Positions 56,151 through 64,000 of a DNA stretch of 64,000 bases are shown here, piece after piece. Every line of letters starts with the position of its first letter. The stretch's first letter is position 1. The translations under genes and the position numbers were made by a program. Source of the DNA: an uncultured Aquimarina sp. (GTDB lineage: Bacteria; Bacteroidota; Bacteroidia; Flavobacteriales; Flavobacteriaceae); assembly GCF_947492405.1 (NCBI RefSeq), contig NZ_CANLMP010000004.1:434001-498000 (forward strand), written 5' to 3'. The notes beneath the pieces are model-generated. The model searched no databases, was not told where the DNA came from, and saw only the letters and a list, made by a program, of their open reading frames with translations.

Positions 56151-56987
56151 TTAGTTGGATTGCTCCACAGGACGTGCAGGATCTTGTTTCCATACAGAAA
56201 ATGATCCGTCAAACAAACTGGAATCAATTCCTAAATTAGCCAGTGCCAGCATAACTACAGTTCCGGAATATCCTGCTCCGCAAGAAGAAATTATCTTTTC
56301 GGTACGCCAATTTGGAATTGTATTATTAAACAATGTTACTATTTTCTCCTCTTCGAGAAAAAGTCCTGTTGTTTTATCTACTAGTGAATTATAAGCGGCA
56401 CTAATCGCTCCTGGTATATGGCCCGTGCGAGGATCGTCAGGGTTTCCTTTATGCGCTGCAATTCCGCGACCATCCAAAACACAAGCATGGTTTTTTTCAA
56501 CTAAGAAATCCTCTAGAGATATTCGTAGAGATTTCTGACATACTGGTTCGAAAGTACCAGGTGAAACTTTCGGTATTTCTTGAGAAATTGGCAAACCTTG
56601 TGATTTCCAGTATTTGAACCCACCATTAAGAACCTTTACATTTTTAAACCCCCAATATCTCATAGCCCACCAGATTCTACCAGCAAACATATGATAATAA
56701 TCATCATAAAGTATAACTGTATCTTCTTTGTGAATTCCTAAATTTTTAAAGGACTCTTTAGCTTCTTCAAAAGAAGATACCTGGGCTAAATTAGGAGCTA
56801 TATTTTGCTGAATAAATTCTTTTCTCCAATCCAAAAAAATTGCTCCGGGAATGTGCTCCCAGACATAATCATTACGTAATGATCTGGGGTCTGTTCCCCA
56901 AGTACCTCTTACATCAAAAACTTTGACATTAGGCTTTGTTAATACATTATTGAGTTCCTTTGACGATATGAGAGATGCTTGTTTCAT
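56151..56987 (-). CDS. Sulfurtransferase of the rhodanese/3-mercaptopyruvate type
   Basis: The preferred start at 56987 gives 278 residues (MKQASLISSKELN). It has two rhodanese modules: VFDVRGTWG, YVWEHIPGAIFLDWR and DTVILYDDYYHMFAGRIWWAMR, then a second with GHIPGAI and the active-site loop SSCGAGYSGTVV (Cys near residue 242). It transfers sulfur from thiosulfate or 3-mercaptopyruvate. It lies 29 bases from the ridA-like gene. Confidence 0.88.
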   Translation of the reverse strand: MKQASLISSKELNNVLTKPNVKVFDVRGTWGTDPRSLRNDYVWEHIPGAIFLDWRKEFIQQNIAPNLAQVSSFEEAKESFKNLGIHKEDTVILYDDYYHMFAGRIWWAMRYWGFKNVKVLNGGFKYWKSQGLPISQEIPKVSPGTFEPVCQKSLRISLEDFLVEKNHACVLDGRGIAAHKGNPDDPRTGHIPGAISAAYNSLVDKTTGLFLEEEKIVTLFNNTIPNWRTEKIISSCGAGYSGTVVMLALANLGIDSSLFDGSFSVWKQDPARPVEQSN

Positions 56988-57036
56988 AGTATTTATATTT
57001 TTATACATAGCCTTTACATAAATCTTTTACCCTTAT

Positions 57037-57453
57037 TTATGGCTTATAAACTTCTACTTCAATTTCGATCATAAGCTCTGGCATAGCCAATTCTTTAACA
57101 CCTAACCAGGTTGATTTTGGGTAGCGGTTTTCATTATATAACGATTTTCTATATTCTAAATTTTCCAGAAATAAAGACATGTGTGTAGTATACACATTTT
57201 CTACAATAACATCATCAAAAGTACAATCGTAATATGTTAACATTTTTTTGATATCGGCATAACAGTTTTTCATTTGTTGCTTATAATCTCCAGCAGCAGT
57301 TGGTTTTCCTTGTTCGTCCATACTTACTGCACCGGAAGCTTTAATATGGTTTCCTATTTTTACAGCAAATGAATATCCAAAACCATTTTCGGTATTTGGT
57401 GATCTCAGTTGAAAGTATTCAGGTTCATTATAGTTTGTTGCTTCTTGCTCCAT
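57037..57453 (-). CDS. RidA-family protein
   Basis: The 138-residue protein has the RidA/YjgF pattern: AVKIGNHIKASGAVSMDEQG, MKNCYADIKKMLTYYDCTFDD and ENVYTTHMS. In relatives the fold removes reactive imines from amino-acid metabolism. It is upstream of the sulfurtransferase on the same strand and divergent from the PAP2 gene. Confidence 0.85.
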   Translation of the reverse strand: MEQEATNYNEPEYFQLRSPNTENGFGYSFAVKIGNHIKASGAVSMDEQGKPTAAGDYKQQMKNCYADIKKMLTYYDCTFDDVIVENVYTTHMSLFLENLEYRKSLYNENRYPKSTWLGVKELAMPELMIEIEVEVYKP

Positions 57454-57604
57454 TGTATTGCTTTTTTTTAGGTTTTAAACTTGACAAATCAAAAATAAAT
57501 TGATCATCCGTATTAGAGAATGGACAAAAGGGTACTTGACTAGTACAATTAGGAACTTTAGTTTAAAAAAGCTTATTATTTAGATCGTACCAACATATTT
57601 AACT

Positions 57605-57612
57605 TATGTTTG
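57605..57612 (+). promoter_or_regulatory. Candidate -7 element for the PAP2 phosphatase gene
   Basis: TATGTTTG matches TAnnTTTG exactly and lies about 40 bases before the ATG at 57650. The nearest -33-like sequence is TTTA about 22 bases upstream, so the promoter is imperfect. Confidence 0.4.
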
Positions 57613-57649
57613 CGAATAAGTTGTTATTTTTACTTTCCAAATTCTGCTT

Positions 57650-58564
57650 ATGAGACATTTTAATATCCGACCAGTTTTTTTATTGTTATTTCTTTTTTCT
57701 GTTATTACTTATTCGCAAGAAAAATCAGAAGAACAGCCTGAAAAAAAATTAGAGGAAGAACAATCAGAATCAATCTCCGAAGAAAAAACGGAAAAATCGC
57801 AACATGAAATGACTCGATGGCAAATGCTGAAGTACGATGGCGTTTCTGCTTTTGGTGGAGTCAAAAATGCATACACACAACCTCTAAGATGGAAAGGTGA
57901 TGATTGGGCAAGATTTGGAGGAATTATTGCGGGAAGCGCAATATTACTAGCTGCTGATGAGCCTGCTAATGATTATTTCACTAAACAAAGTGAAGGAGTT
58001 CCACAAATAATTAAGGAAAGTGGTTTTCGCTTTGGGAAACCTCTTTTTAACTATGGATTGACAACGAGTATTTATGCTTTGGGATTGATCACAAAAGATG
58101 AAAAAATAAGAAAGACTGGAGTCTTACTTATTGCTTCTGCCACTGCCGGAGGAATTCTTCAGACGGTAAGCAAAACACTCGTTGGTCGTGCAAGACCTAC
58201 TGCTGGAGAGGGTAATTGGAGTTTCCGTTTTAATGCTAGTGAAGCTGACTATCATTCTTTCCCTTCTGGACATGCTATCCTGTCTTTTACTACAGCTTAT
58301 GCAATAGCAAAACAATTCGACAGCCCTTATATCAAAGGAGGTCTTTATGCAGTAGGCTTAATTAGCCCTATTTCTCGTTTATGGAGTGGTGCTCATTGGT
58401 TAACCGATGTAGTTCTTGGTGTAGCATTAAGTGTGGTTATTGTCGATGGTATAGACAACTATCTATATAAGAAAGAAAGGTATGTTTATGATAGTAAAAA
58501 GTTTAGGGTAAAATGGGATCTTAAATTAGGTGCAGGTCAACTAGGCGTAGTAGGTACATTTTAA
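57650..58564 (+). CDS. PAP2-family phosphatase
   Basis: The 304-residue protein has a signal peptide (ending near TYSQ, residue 23) and an acidic stretch. The PAP2 catalytic core follows: KTLVGRARP (KxxxxxxRP), PSGHA and SRLWSGAHWLTDV, with hydrophobic helices around. It dephosphorylates lipid or similar phosphates at the envelope. It is the only plus-strand gene in this part of the window. Confidence 0.9.
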   Translation: MRHFNIRPVFLLLFLFSVITYSQEKSEEQPEKKLEEEQSESISEEKTEKSQHEMTRWQMLKYDGVSAFGGVKNAYTQPLRWKGDDWARFGGIIAGSAILLAADEPANDYFTKQSEGVPQIIKESGFRFGKPLFNYGLTTSIYALGLITKDEKIRKTGVLLIASATAGGILQTVSKTLVGRARPTAGEGNWSFRFNASEADYHSFPSGHAILSFTTAYAIAKQFDSPYIKGGLYAVGLISPISRLWSGAHWLTDVVLGVALSVVIVDGIDNYLYKKERYVYDSKKFRVKWDLKLGAGQLGVVGTF

Positions 58565-58588
58565 CAAAAAGAAAATTTTATTAGGTCT

Positions 58589-59488
58589 TTATTTTATTGG
58601 GAGAAAGACTTCTGCTTTCCATTGCAATTCATCACCACCTTGCATAGGGTTATTATAAAAAATTTCGAATGGTTTTTTTTCTATTTCGATAGCATTAATT
58701 CTGGCGTATTCGATTAATGCAAACCAAGCCTGGTCACTGTTTTTATAATTTCCATAATAAGTAGCCTTCAGAGCTTTTTGGGAGACTTGTTCGTTATAGT
58801 TAGTGATTGAATTCGAGACAATAGCATCTTTATTTTTTACTGGAAATCCAAAATCAAACTGAATAGAATCAGATTTAAAATCCCAATGTTTTACTTTAAT
58901 TACAGGATGGCCTTCTTGTTTTATACTATTTCTGGGAATGCTTAAATAAAGGTCACTGTTAGCCATAATCATTTTACTGGCTTTTTCTGATCGTTTAGCT
59001 TTCATAAAAGTACTTACATACTTTACTTCGGGAATCGTACTTTCTCCATTGATATAAACCTTAAAGCTATTGGTATAATCAATAAGTTTATTATTAAATT
59101 TAATCATTTGGTTTTTATACGAATCGACAAAATCCGAAGAACCTGTAAGCACTTGCAGTCTGTTTTTTATTGATTTTTGTTCTGAAACGATACCAACAGT
59201 AATTTTTGTGACACTATCATTAATGGCTTTGAAATTCCAATCTAAAACGAAACCGGTATTCTCAATACCCACTTTTTGAACAACTTTTTTAAACAATATT
59301 GTATCCAACACTTCAATCTTGTTATCACCCTGATCTCCCCAAGATTTCAGTTCGCACAATTCGTAATACAAACTACCAGGCGCCATTTTAACCTTAAACG
59401 TTATCTGATAATCATATTCTTTTATAAATAAATACCAAATGGACAAACAGGATAATACTACCAAGATTAAAACTACAATTCTCCTCAT
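58589..59488 (-). CDS. SRPBCC-like protein with N-terminal membrane anchor
   Basis: The 299-residue protein starts with a membrane helix (about 4-21), followed by KEYDYQITFKVKMAPGSLYYE, like the SRPBCC/polyketide-cyclase fold. A second half (about 150-299) is GyrI-like. The assignment is by pattern only. It lies one base after the haloperoxidase gene stop. Confidence 0.55.
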   Translation of the reverse strand: MRRIVVLILVVLSCLSIWYLFIKEYDYQITFKVKMAPGSLYYELCELKSWGDQGDNKIEVLDTILFKKVVQKVGIENTGFVLDWNFKAINDSVTKITVGIVSEQKSIKNRLQVLTGSSDFVDSYKNQMIKFNNKLIDYTNSFKVYINGESTIPEVKYVSTFMKAKRSEKASKMIMANSDLYLSIPRNSIKQEGHPVIKVKHWDFKSDSIQFDFGFPVKNKDAIVSNSITNYNEQVSQKALKATYYGNYKNSDQAWFALIEYARINAIEIEKKPFEIFYNNPMQGGDELQWKAEVFLPIK

Positions 59489-59489
59489 A

Positions 59490-60887
59490 TTAGTTAGAAC
59501 TTGCTACTCCGGCATTTGATGTGTTCATTTCTAATTTACTAACCACAAAACTTCCTAATGCACGTCCCTGGTCTAATCCTAAATCGATGGCTGCTCTATA
59601 ATGAATTCCTCCATATAATCTGCTTATTGCAGCTTCATCAGCTGCTTGGTTAAAAGACTTAAAAGAACGAACAGGCAAACCATATTGCAATTCTGTATCA
59701 TCATCAAAAGCAAAGTTATCTCCATAGATTGCTGTTAGCACCGTAGAAGCTGCTCCAGAAACCACAGAATGACCGCTAGTATATTCTGGAAACGGTGGCG
59801 TCTGTAAAACTGGAGTCCAATTTTCATCAATATGCTGATTGATCAAGGTTTCAGGACGAATTAGATTACTTCTATATTTCTCATCCCAACAACTTATAAA
59901 TGCATCTGCTATCGCGATAGAGGTTTTGGTATAGGCAAAAACAGTTTTCGCAAAATCCGCATTGGTTTTTTTACTAGCTATTTTACAGATTCCTATCCAA
60001 TGTGCTCCTGGTGTAATTTTTTTGGTCGCAAACATTAAATGCCCTTTATGCGTTGAAACATATGGATTGCAATCCCAGAATTGTGCAATTTCTAATTTTT
60101 CTGAACCTTCTCCTTCTTCCTTAATCTTCTGACCAACTTCATAAGTCTCCATTAATTCTTTATAAAATGGTGTATCCTTTTCTAATGAAAAATCAGGATA
60201 TTTCGCAGGCTTAAACTGTGAGGAAGAGTCTATAATCGATGGTCTGATTTCTTTCCAATGAGGCTCAATACCATCCATATAATCTGGTGGAGTCGGTTGC
60301 CACCTAGAAGGGTCTTCTGTATTTACAGAAAACTTAGGCATTGTTCTGGTTTGCGCATAATTATCTGTAGCATACCATTTTTTTATATGCTCTGCGACTG
60401 CTAATCCATAAGTTTTAGAGTCATTAAAAGTTACTTCGTTTTGCAATTTCCAAGCATTATATATACTATCACGATATATTTCTACGCGATCTTCTGAGAA
60501 AAGCAATGATTTACCTACTTCAAGATATGCTACTAATGCAGAAAGTTTATAATTAATGTTTTTGGTTGTATCAACAACAGGAATAGACCTTAAACCATGC
60601 AACTGATTTGATAACGTTTTATAATCGTGGCCTTCTTGTCTTACCACTTCGTAAGCAGCAATATTGGCATAGTTATATATTCTGCTGGCTACAGGCGGTG
60701 AAAAAATATCATGTACCATTACTTCTGTGATTTTATCCACAGCTTGGTGGTAATCATCAGAAGTGATTTCAATCTCTTTCTCTTCTTTTTGACATGCATT
60801 CAAAAGCAATAGTAAAGAGGTGAATAAAAACATGTTTTTACTCTTAACCAATAAAGGTATTTCATTTAATTTATTAAAGCATTTCAT
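59490..60887 (-). CDS. Vanadium-dependent haloperoxidase-like lipoprotein
   Basis: The start at 60887 gives 465 residues with a lipoprotein signal (MFLFTSLLLLLNACQK) after a short leader; an inner ATG at 60833 is also possible. The PAP2-like core has HWIGICKIA, PFPEYTSGHSVVSGAAS (vanadate-binding PxxxSGH) and GGIHYRAAIDLGLDQGRALG. Relatives oxidise halides with hydrogen peroxide or act as phosphatases. It overlaps the end of the VCBS gene by 14 bases, so the two are co-expressed. Confidence 0.85.
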   Translation of the reverse strand: MKCFNKLNEIPLLVKSKNMFLFTSLLLLLNACQKEEKEIEITSDDYHQAVDKITEVMVHDIFSPPVASRIYNYANIAAYEVVRQEGHDYKTLSNQLHGLRSIPVVDTTKNINYKLSALVAYLEVGKSLLFSEDRVEIYRDSIYNAWKLQNEVTFNDSKTYGLAVAEHIKKWYATDNYAQTRTMPKFSVNTEDPSRWQPTPPDYMDGIEPHWKEIRPSIIDSSSQFKPAKYPDFSLEKDTPFYKELMETYEVGQKIKEEGEGSEKLEIAQFWDCNPYVSTHKGHLMFATKKITPGAHWIGICKIASKKTNADFAKTVFAYTKTSIAIADAFISCWDEKYRSNLIRPETLINQHIDENWTPVLQTPPFPEYTSGHSVVSGAASTVLTAIYGDNFAFDDDTELQYGLPVRSFKSFNQAADEAAISRLYGGIHYRAAIDLGLDQGRALGSFVVSKLEMNTSNAGVASSN

Positions 60888-63800
60888 AAATCTCTGCCTT
60901 TCCATTGTTTAATGTGATTAGTAAATAATCCTTATTTACAAAATTAATAATATTTAATCCTCTAACGGATTTCTGACTCAAATTAATATGCAGTTCTTGC
61001 GCTTCAATTAAAGAAGTATCTCCTTCTATCATAGCACCCGCAAAACCATCAAATCTTCCATGATAAGGAATCACCCCAAAATAATTACCTGCCATAAATA
61101 CTTCTTCTTTTCCGTCTTTGTTAAAATCATATTTTAGCATGGTCATAATTGGTGATAACTGAAGTGAATTCCCAAAAGGAACAAACACGAATTTTCCTTT
61201 TTCATTTTTCAAATATCCAGAAGCTAATTGATGTACTTCGAGCAGCTCAGCTTTCTGCAGTTCACTTTTTCCAAAAACCTCTTCTACAGTTTTACCAGCA
61301 AAACTGTTGTATGTTGTAAACTTTTTCTTAAGATAATTTAACTGACCTGATAATTCATCTAAACCCAAAGCGGTATAGTACTTTCCGTTTTTGGGTAATG
61401 CTAAAATTGTTTCTGTTTTATTATTCTTATCAAAATCCGAATAATACATTTTTAAAGGAAAATCTGAAGAAGCAGTAAATTTAGAGTTCAACCCGAAGTT
61501 TCCTAATAGATAATCAATATCACCATCATTATCTATATCAAAATTGATAATGGATTGCCAAAGACCCTTTAATTCTGTTTCAGAAATTTTATCTGTAACA
61601 TCCATTAGATTACCATTATTATTTCTAAAAAAATGGGGTGACATCCATTCTCCTATAACAATTAGATCTTTTACTTTATCATTATCAAAATCACTCCAAA
61701 GAGCATCCGTAACCATTCCCACTTGTTGAATTTCTTGGTTTTCTTTTATGGTGAAATTTCCATTATTGTTGATCAAGAGATACGAATTGGGGATTTTACC
61801 AAAATCATTAGAAACGGTATAACCGCCAACGAAAAGATCAAGGTCTCCATCAGCATCTATATCATAAGGTTTGATTATCGATTCATGCTCGTATAACTCA
61901 GGAAAATTACTTCTTGACAAACCAGCATCAGAGTTTAGATACAATCTATCTATCAATTCCTTAGAATTTCCGAAAAATTCTCCTCCAGAAGACGCAACTA
62001 GTAAGTCTTTTTTACCATCATTATTTAAATCTTCTATAATAGCAGTTACTTCTTCTTTCTTTTTATCTGTATCAAGAAATTCTGGTTTACTTTGTCTAAA
62101 ACCTGAATCTGTTTGGATATATATTTGAGAAGCCTCTAGCTTAGAACTACCGAAGAAAATATCATCTTTCCCATCTCCATTTAGATCTCCTATTGCCGTA
62201 GCAGGTCCTCTATCAGAAATTTTATATGGAATCAATTTTTGACGATTAAAATCTGTATAATTATTCTCTTTATGCACATATTGTAATCCGGGTATGGAGT
62301 CTACCTTTTTAAACCAACCTTTATTTTCAGAAAATAGCTCTTTATAATTAACTGCATTTCTTTTGTGCAATAATTTGATCAATAAGGTCTGATTTGTTGT
62401 TATATTTTCTGCTATTTGTATAGTGTTATCAGGCCATATTATTTTTAGCGAATCTATAGTTGCTATAGTATCATACCCAAAATGAATTATAGGTTCTGAA
62501 GAAGACTGGAAACCTTTAGAAGTAAATAATTGCTTATACTGCGCTATTCCTTGATGATAGGATATTACCTTAGTTCCTATTCCTAGTTTATTTTTGTCTT
62601 TGAAATCAAATTTAAGTTTTAAAAACTTATTTTTTTGATTTGTTTTATTTTGATAAAAAGAAGCTGGTGCATTGATATTATTGGTTACGATATCCAGATC
62701 TCCATCGTTATCAAAATCGGCATAAGCACTTCCTGTAGAAGCTGTATTTTCTATCGGCAGCCAGCTGGAAGATTTATCTACAAAACTCATCTCTTTATCT
62801 CCCCTAAAAATACAATTCTGCACCTCACCAGAAGGCATGATATTTAGCGCTTCATTATCTACTAACTTTCTAGTATTTAGTTTTTCCTGAATTTTTTCAT
62901 TAGAAATATATTTAATGTAGTCTAAGTCATTAGGGCGTTTTGGAATTCCATTAGATATAAATAGATCTTGTTCTCCATCTTGATCATAATCTGCAAACAA
63001 TGCAGACCAACTCCAATCTGTAGCAGACACACCGCTTAGTAATGCGGTTTCGGCAAAATAATCCCCTTGATTGATCTGGAGCATATTTCGGGCATACTGA
63101 TAATGGTATCCCAATCGATCGATACGCATTTGTAGCATATCTATCGTTTCATCTCCAGCAGAAGCTTTTAGAACAGTTTCATCATCGGGCGTCATATCCA
63201 ACGTAATTATATCTGCATATCCATCGTGATTAATATCAGCGATATCATTACCCATTGAGAAACGACTCGTATGACCAAAACTTTCTTTTAGAGATTCACT
63301 AAAAGTACCATCACCATTATTGATATAGTAGTAATCATCTTCATGAAAATCATTACTTACATAAATATCTGTATATCCATCATTATTAAAATCTGCTGTG
63401 CCTATTCCAAGACCATATCCGTTTCCTCCACCAAAAATACCTGCTGCTGCACTAACATCCGTAAATACATTTCCATCATTACGAAGTAATTTATCACCAC
63501 TTTCCAAACTTCTTTTATTTCTAAGTGCGGCCTTACCAAAAGAGTTCTGAGTATGGATTGCGTGATTTAATAAATACATGTCCAAATCTCCATCATTATC
63601 GTAATCAAAGAATGCTGCCGAAGTGGTATAATTTTGAAAATCTAATCCATACTCAGACGCTTTCTCGGTAAATGTATTATCACCATTATTAATAAATAAT
63701 TCATTTTTACCTTCTAACCCTTGAAGACCAACAACTGCGCAAACGTAAATATCCAGATATCCATCTCCATTAACGTCTGCCATAACAACTCCTGTGTTCC

Positions 63801-64000
63801 AATCAGAATTTCCTTCTATTCTCGCCTTAGCGGAAATATCTTCGAATTGAAAGTTGCCTTTATTGAGATAAAGCTTATTCTTACCCTGATTAGAAGTAAA
63901 AAACACATCTACTAAATCATCTTTATTAATATCTCCCACTGCAACTCCTGCTCCATTATAATAATACAGGTAATCAAGAATATTTAATTCTTCAGTTGGA
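60874..64000 (-). CDS. CRTAC1-like VCBS/FG-GAP repeat protein, 5' end cut by the window edge
   Basis: The reading frame is open through 64000 (codons before the GTG at 63939 read NILDYLYYYNGAGVAVGD), so at least 1,041 residues are visible and the N-terminus is missing. Many FG-GAP/VCBS units with calcium loops (DYDNDGDLDMYLL, DFDNDGDLDIVTNN) flank an ASPIC/UnbV domain (HFGYDTIATIDSLKIIWPDN, about residue 510). It is related to the protein at 7037-10396 in order and motifs. It precedes the haloperoxidase gene, a pairing seen in other marine Bacteroidota. Confidence 0.85.
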   Translation of the reverse strand, partial: PTEELNILDYLYYYNGAGVAVGDINKDDLVDVFFTSNQGKNKLYLNKGNFQFEDISAKARIEGNSDWNTGVVMADVNGDGYLDIYVCAVVGLQGLEGKNELFINNGDNTFTEKASEYGLDFQNYTTSAAFFDYDNDGDLDMYLLNHAIHTQNSFGKAALRNKRSLESGDKLLRNDGNVFTDVSAAAGIFGGGNGYGLGIGTADFNNDGYTDIYVSNDFHEDDYYYINNGDGTFSESLKESFGHTSRFSMGNDIADINHDGYADIITLDMTPDDETVLKASAGDETIDMLQMRIDRLGYHYQYARNMLQINQGDYFAETALLSGVSATDWSWSALFADYDQDGEQDLFISNGIPKRPNDLDYIKYISNEKIQEKLNTRKLVDNEALNIMPSGEVQNCIFRGDKEMSFVDKSSSWLPIENTASTGSAYADFDNDGDLDIVTNNINAPASFYQNKTNQKNKFLKLKFDFKDKNKLGIGTKVISYHQGIAQYKQLFTSKGFQSSSEPIIHFGYDTIATIDSLKIIWPDNTIQIAENITTNQTLLIKLLHKRNAVNYKELFSENKGWFKKVDSIPGLQYVHKENNYTDFNRQKLIPYKISDRGPATAIGDLNGDGKDDIFFGSSKLEASQIYIQTDSGFRQSKPEFLDTDKKKEEVTAIIEDLNNDGKKDLLVASSGGEFFGNSKELIDRLYLNSDAGLSRSNFPELYEHESIIKPYDIDADGDLDLFVGGYTVSNDFGKIPNSYLLINNNGNFTIKENQEIQQVGMVTDALWSDFDNDKVKDLIVIGEWMSPHFFRNNNGNLMDVTDKISETELKGLWQSIINFDIDNDGDIDYLLGNFGLNSKFTASSDFPLKMYYSDFDKNNKTETILALPKNGKYYTALGLDELSGQLNYLKKKFTTYNSFAGKTVEEVFGKSELQKAELLEVHQLASGYLKNEKGKFVFVPFGNSLQLSPIMTMLKYDFNKDGKEEVFMAGNYFGVIPYHGRFDGFAGAMIEGDTSLIEAQELHINLSQKSVRGLNIINFVNKDYLLITLNNGKAEIYEML

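Noticed and set aside
1..64000. CRISPR array, prophage or large insertion sequence
   Set aside because: No regularly spaced repeats, phage genes or transposase genes were recognised in the window.

Overview
The window is low-GC DNA from a member of the Bacteroidota, most likely a marine Flavobacteriaceae. The signs are a SusC/SusD pair, promoters of the TTTG-N19-TAnnTTTG type (textbook in front of tRNA-Phe), a YpdA-type bacillithiol reductase, CRTAC1-like VCBS lipoproteins and a vanadium-dependent haloperoxidase. The genus cannot be fixed from sequence reading alone.

Region 1 (about 1-18,480, + strand) is a compact sugar-utilisation locus. It has a NrtR-like Nudix regulator, a GntR regulator with a sugar-sensor domain, SusC, SusD, a large VCBS lipoprotein, a GH36 alpha-galactosidase without signal peptide, a head-to-tail fusion of glycerol kinase and glycerol-3-phosphate dehydrogenase, a Na+/sugar symporter and UDP-glucose 4-epimerase. 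A perfect hairpin terminator closes it. An intracellular alpha-galactosidase next to complete glycerol catabolism, with no glycerol facilitator, suggests that the imported substrate is an alpha-galactosyl-glycerol. The red-algal osmolyte floridoside is the best candidate. This is the most interesting system in the window.

Region 2 (18,500-26,254, - strand) is a housekeeping block: PpiD-like foldase, CNNM/CBS hemolysin-family protein, small membrane protein, LptC, TPR protein, beta-barrel protein and CoaX. A tRNA-Phe with its promoter and bidirectional terminator follows on the + strand.

Region 3 (26,635-51,169, - strand) is a near-complete cobalamin locus in two blocks. The upstream block is cobQ, a PLP aminotransferase/decarboxylase (cobC/cobD type), cbiB and a small P-loop NTPase. 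A cobalamin riboswitch (47,043-47,180) then precedes a long operon: [2Fe-2S] ferredoxin protein, SDR-CobA fusion, a 31-residue ORF, CbiX, CobI, CobJ-CobH fusion, BluB, CobL, CbiG-CobM fusion, CobK, CbiD, a HX4DH metal transporter, a ChlI/ChlD-like chelatase ATPase, CbiA, PduO, CobW and CobN. The pathway combines early-insertion enzymes (CbiX, CbiD, CbiG) with a CobN-type chelatase and oxygen-dependent BluB. CobU/CobP, CobS, CobT and a precorrin-2 dehydrogenase are not seen in the window.

Region 4 (51,362-51,613) is a 252-bp MITE-like element with perfect 18-bp terminal inverted repeats. Region 5 (51,634-64,000) holds accessory genes: a methyltransferase, a quinone-reductase-like flavoprotein, a YHS protein, YpdA, an AraC regulator, a sulfurtransferase, RidA, a PAP2 phosphatase, a SRPBCC-like protein, a vanadium haloperoxidase and a second CRTAC1-like VCBS protein that runs off the right edge.
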